The notes under the pieces are model-generated. The model did no database searches. It was not told the origin of the DNA and saw only the letters and a program-made list of their open reading frames with translations. 64,000 bases of DNA from assembly GCA_025403435.1 (NCBI GenBank), contig CM046345.1:14327930-14391929 (forward strand), given 5' to 3'. Shown in pieces: positions 60,319-64,000 of this stretch (positions within the stretch are counted from its first letter, which is position 1; each line of letters begins with the position of its first letter). This stretch comes from Artocarpus heterophyllus. Taxonomy: Eukaryota; Streptophyta; Magnoliopsida; Rosales; Moraceae. The position numbers and the translations under genes were made by a program.

Positions 60319-61928
60319 TGTAACGCCCCTATATGGGGGTTAACAGTTTTTAATGAGATAAAATAAAAATAAATAATAAAAGTAAAACCTTAAAAATAAA
60401 ATTTGCCCGGGACTTAAATGAAAACTCTCAACTCAAAAATAAAAATATAAACGATAAATAAACCATAGTTTAATGTAGCACCTTAAATTTAATAGTATAA
60501 ACTGTTGTCATCATCATTTTAACCCTCAACACATTGTAATACAGTCACAGAAAGTAACAATTGATGCTTACATTATCATGAAGAACATTCTCAACAATTG
60601 AAGCAGTCCCAATGTAATATAGCTACATCACTTCCTCAACTATATTTCTCGTAGCCACCTCACACTCAGTGAGTCTTGAAAAGATAAAAACATAAGGGAA
60701 TGAGCAACACTATGCTCAGTAGAGAAAGCCATTACTCACCTTTAGGTTTTTATCATTACCACATTAAAACCTGCATGGTTAGTAAGTTACATCATATTCT
60801 AGATTATGAGGTTTATTATGATCACATCTTATGGATACCGTAGTTAATCATTACCAAGTGTCATAATTACACATTTATACAAATATTACCAATCATCATT
60901 GTTCCTAGGTATTCATGTTAAATAGAGTATCACTCAACTCATCGAAACCCAAATGGGCGCACTTGATCACCCTATAAACATTCCAAGGGTGTTCCGGTGA
61001 GGGGACATCAAGCCCCGAGTCCTCACCAAGTCGATTCCTGTACAGTGTGTTCTGGGACTTTCAACCCAATGAAGCGTCATCGCCTTCCCCCTATTTTACC
61101 TTTTAGGGTATTCATGCCCAAGGACGTAACCGTCGCCCTCTTCATGTCTCACAATTTCTCTATATTGAATCATTATTAAATAGAGTTAGTTTTCCTAACC
61201 ATGCTTCTCAATTTATAACATGTGTCAATTCATTATGTTCCTCGCCGTACAATACAAGACGAGTCCATGTCATAGTTTCATATGTGATACTCATATAATA
61301 TTAGTTCAACATAGATATATATATTGCGGCAAAACAATCAATTTTAATTCTATAAAAACCTCACAAAAGATGAGTAATAGAATCCCTACCTTTCAAGCTT
61401 ATCAACAATCTTTTAATCCTGGAATCAATTAACGTTAGCTCCATACTCCCTTGATCCTAAGGCGTGCATAAGGACAATTAAAACTAAAGCACAACGTACA
61501 ACTACATTCATAAATAAATCATGTGTAAACCTATCTTACTAGTATGCCATTAAAGCTTTTATATAAATCTCTTTTGAATACCACAGTAAACAATTTTTGT
61601 CTTAACACAATATAAAATGTGAACAAGTAATCTATATGTTTTAGTCCCTAATAAGATTCATCAATCACTTAGGATAATATTGGAAAGGTTGCAAGACATT
61701 AAAGAATTAGGTGGTGAGCAAAGATGGGTTCTTGGTTCAGGTTAACAGCTGGTATACCATAACAAACTGGCAGATTTACTAGTTTCCAATACAAAAATTG
61801 AATAATTCTTAGAAAATAAAATACAACTCCGATTTAGGTTTATGATAGCTTATTAGAAAGCCTAGGATGCTACTTTTCAAATATGCAAACCAATTCATAA
61901 AATTCATTTTAATTTAATCTTAGAATTT
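60319..61928 (-). mobile_element. 5' LTR of element O, truncated by a further LTR insertion
   Basis: A long-form LTR beside the primer site, containing the 388-bp segment missing from element I. It stops at cttagaattt (61928), where LTR5 begins. The remaining roughly 750 bp should reappear beyond 64000. It shares diagnostic variants with the 3' LTR at 45371 (acgataaat, agtttaatg, atattag), supporting the pairing. Confidence 0.82.
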
Positions 61929-64000
61929 TGTAACGCCCCTATATGGGGGTTAACAGTTTTTAATGAGATAAAATAAAAATAAATAATAAAAGTAAAACCT
62001 TAAAAATAAAATTTGCCCGGGACTTAAATGAAAACTCCCAACTCAAAAATAAAAATATAAACGACAAATAAACCACAGTTTTAAATGTAGCACCTTAAAT
62101 TTAATAATATAAACTATTGTCATCATCATTTTAACCCTCAACACATTGTAATACAGTCACAGAAAGTAACAATTGATGCTTACATTATCATGAAGAACAT
62201 TCTCAACAATTGAAGCAGTCCCAATGTAATATAGCTACATCACTTCCTCAACTATATTTCTCGTAGCCACCTCACACTTAGTGAGTCCTGAAAAGATAAA
62301 AACATAAGGGAATGAGCAACACTATGCTCAGTAGAGAAAGCCATTACTCACCTTTAGGCTTTTATCATTACCACATTAAAACCTGCATGGTTAGTAAGTT
62401 ACATCATATTCTAGATTATGAGGTTTATTATGATCACATCTTATGGATACCGTAGTTAATCATTACCAAGTGTCATAATTACACATTTATACAAATATTA
62501 CCAATCATCATTGTTCCTAGGTATCCATGTTAAATAGAGTATCACTCAACTCATCGAAACCCAAATGGGCGCACTTGATCACCCTATAAACATTCCAAGG
62601 GTGTTCCGGTGAGGGGACATCAAGCCCCGAGTCCTCACCAAGTCGATTCCTGTATAGTGTGTTCTGGGACTTTCAACCCAAGGAAGCGTCATCACCTTCC
62701 CCCTATTTTACCTTTTAGGGTATTCATGCCCAAGGACGTAACCGTCGCCCTCTTCATGTCTCACAATTTCTCTATATTGAATCATTATTAATAGAGTTAG
62801 TTTTCCTAACCATGCTTCTCAATTTATAACATGTGTCAATTCATTATGTTCCTCGCCGTACAATACAAGACGAGTCCATGTCATAGTTTCATATGTGATA
62901 CTCATATAATATCAGTTCAACATAGATATATATATATTGCGGCAAAACAATCAATTTTAATTCTATAAAAACCTCACAAAAGATGAGTAATAGAATCCCT
63001 ACCTTTCAAGCTTATCAACAATCTTTTAATCCTGGAATCAATTAACGTTAGCTCCATACTCCCTTGATCCTAAGGCGTGCATAAGGACAATTAAAACTAA
63101 AGCACAACATACAACTACATTCATAAATAAATCATGTGTAAACCTATCTTACTAGTATGCCATTAAAGCTTTTATATAAATCTCTTTTGAATACCACAGT
63201 AAACAATTTTTGTCTTAACACAATATAAAATGTGAACAAGTAATCTATATGTTTTAGTCCCTAATAAGATTCATCAATCACTTAGGATAATATTGGAAAG
63301 GTTGCAAGACATTAAAGAATTAGGTGGTGAGCAAAGATGGGTTCTTGGTTCAGGTTAGCAGCTGGTATACCATAACAAACTGGCAGATTTACTAGTTTCC
63401 AATACAAAAATTGAATGATTCTTAGAAAATAAAATACAACTCCGATTTAGGTTTATGATAGCTCGTTAGAAAGCCTAGGATGCTACTTTTCAAATATGCA
63501 AACCAATTCATAAAATTCATTTTAATTTAATCCCCGAATTTCAAGAAATAGCCACTGCCCATAGAGGTATTACAAAGTTTAACAATATAAATTTTCTTTC
63601 TAGGGCATATACACTTAGACTTCATACATATGCTCCAAAATAGCAACAAATATATACTTAGGTTTAAGAACGCAAATTTGAATAATCCTTTAGTATAAAA
63701 GAAAATTTATAAATGAAAGACTAAATTTGTTCATAAGATTCTAACCTCGGATTATGGTTAGTTGGAAGCTTGAAATGGCTTCAAAACAGGTTCCTTTACT
63801 TCGGTATGACTGAAATTCTTGCTCAAATGGAGGTGATGGTGGCTGATTTTTATGGCTGTCTTGAAGAAGTTCTCTAAGTATTTTGCTTCAGCAAAGAAAT
63901 GAGAAGAAGAGTGTGGGAACCGTGGAAGAGAAAGGAAGAAAAGATGAAGTCTTTGAACAGAAGTGATAGAAACAATTATGGAGGAGACATGTTGAAGCAT
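61929..64000 (-). mobile_element. Fifth family LTR, inserted in the element O 5' LTR, cut by the window end
   Basis: A long-form LTR starting TGTAACGCCCC in the middle of the preceding LTR. About 290 bp should remain outside the window. It may be a solo LTR or the 3' LTR of another complete element. The expected duplication is aattt-like (61924-61928). Confidence 0.85.

Larger units (their letters stand above)
45371..61928 (-). mobile_element. Outer gene-carrying LTR retrotransposon (element O), interrupted by element I
   Basis: Minus-strand order is 5' LTR (60319-61928, truncated by another LTR), primer site, internal region 60318-56549 continuing at 48337-47730, purine tract, and 3' LTR 45371-47729. 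Element I (48338-56548) is inserted in its internal region with the duplication ATATC. The internal region carries a cysteine-rich ORF (58177-58698) and a LOG-like ORF (56915-57568), with no visible gag-pol. It lies within a Mutator-like element. The bases before the 3' LTR are also atatc (45366-45370), and the matching right-hand duplication would be outside the window. Confidence 0.8.

Noticed and set aside
45371..64000. Reading the cluster as a tandem satellite or as tandemly duplicated host LOG genes
   Set aside because: Terminal motifs, primer sites, purine tracts and an exact 5-bp duplication explain it as nested retrotransposons.
1..64000. CRISPR arrays, rRNA genes, organelle insertions
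   Set aside because: No regularly spaced short repeats with unique spacers, and no rRNA-like or plastid-like GC-balanced blocks were seen.

Overview
The window is AT-rich flowering-plant nuclear DNA. It has spliced genes, Ty1/copia and Ty3/gypsy-type LTR retrotransposons inserted into one another, miniature DNA transposons and microsatellites. I cannot name the species. Only one ordinary host gene is recognisable: an EXO70 exocyst-subunit gene on the minus strand at 10405-12458. It has two exons and an apparent one-base frameshift near its 5' end.

Layout. 1-4316: a truncated copia LTR next to a decayed copia pol with its own short 3' LTR. 4317-10404: non-coding, with a diverged duplication (about 4.4-6.4 kb against 6.55-7.8 kb), simple repeats and a small palindromic MITE. 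10405-13520: EXO70 and its upstream region. 13750-17330: a diverged LTR-like sequence split by a 1.8 kb Mutator-like element with a 9-bp target duplication. 17331-23272: non-coding, with a probable tRNA-derived SINE. 23273-43292: a four-level nest. A MITE is split by minus-strand copia B (TSD CTTTA), which is split by plus-strand copia A (TSD CTTGC), which is split by a minus-strand solo LTR (TSD TCCAG). 43293-45370: non-coding remnants and the end of a second Mutator-like copy. 45371-64000: a cluster of five LTRs of one family.

The last region holds the most unusual content. Its termini (TG...CA), an initiator-Met-type primer binding site and a polypurine tract next to the LTR define minus-strand LTR retrotransposons. 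One complete element (48338-56548, TSD ATATC) is inserted inside an older member of the same family, and the 5' LTR of that older member is interrupted by a third LTR. The internal regions show no gag, protease, integrase or reverse transcriptase. In the sense direction each carries first a small basic cysteine-rich ORF, resembling the nucleic-acid-binding proteins of carla/vitivirus-type plant RNA viruses, and then an intronless, diverged LOG-like ORF (cytokinin riboside 5'-monophosphate phosphoribohydrolase family). I read this as a non-autonomous retrotransposon family with two captured genes. Its replication proteins would have to come from an autonomous Ty3/gypsy relative. The viral and LOG affinities are by-eye calls and need profile searches.
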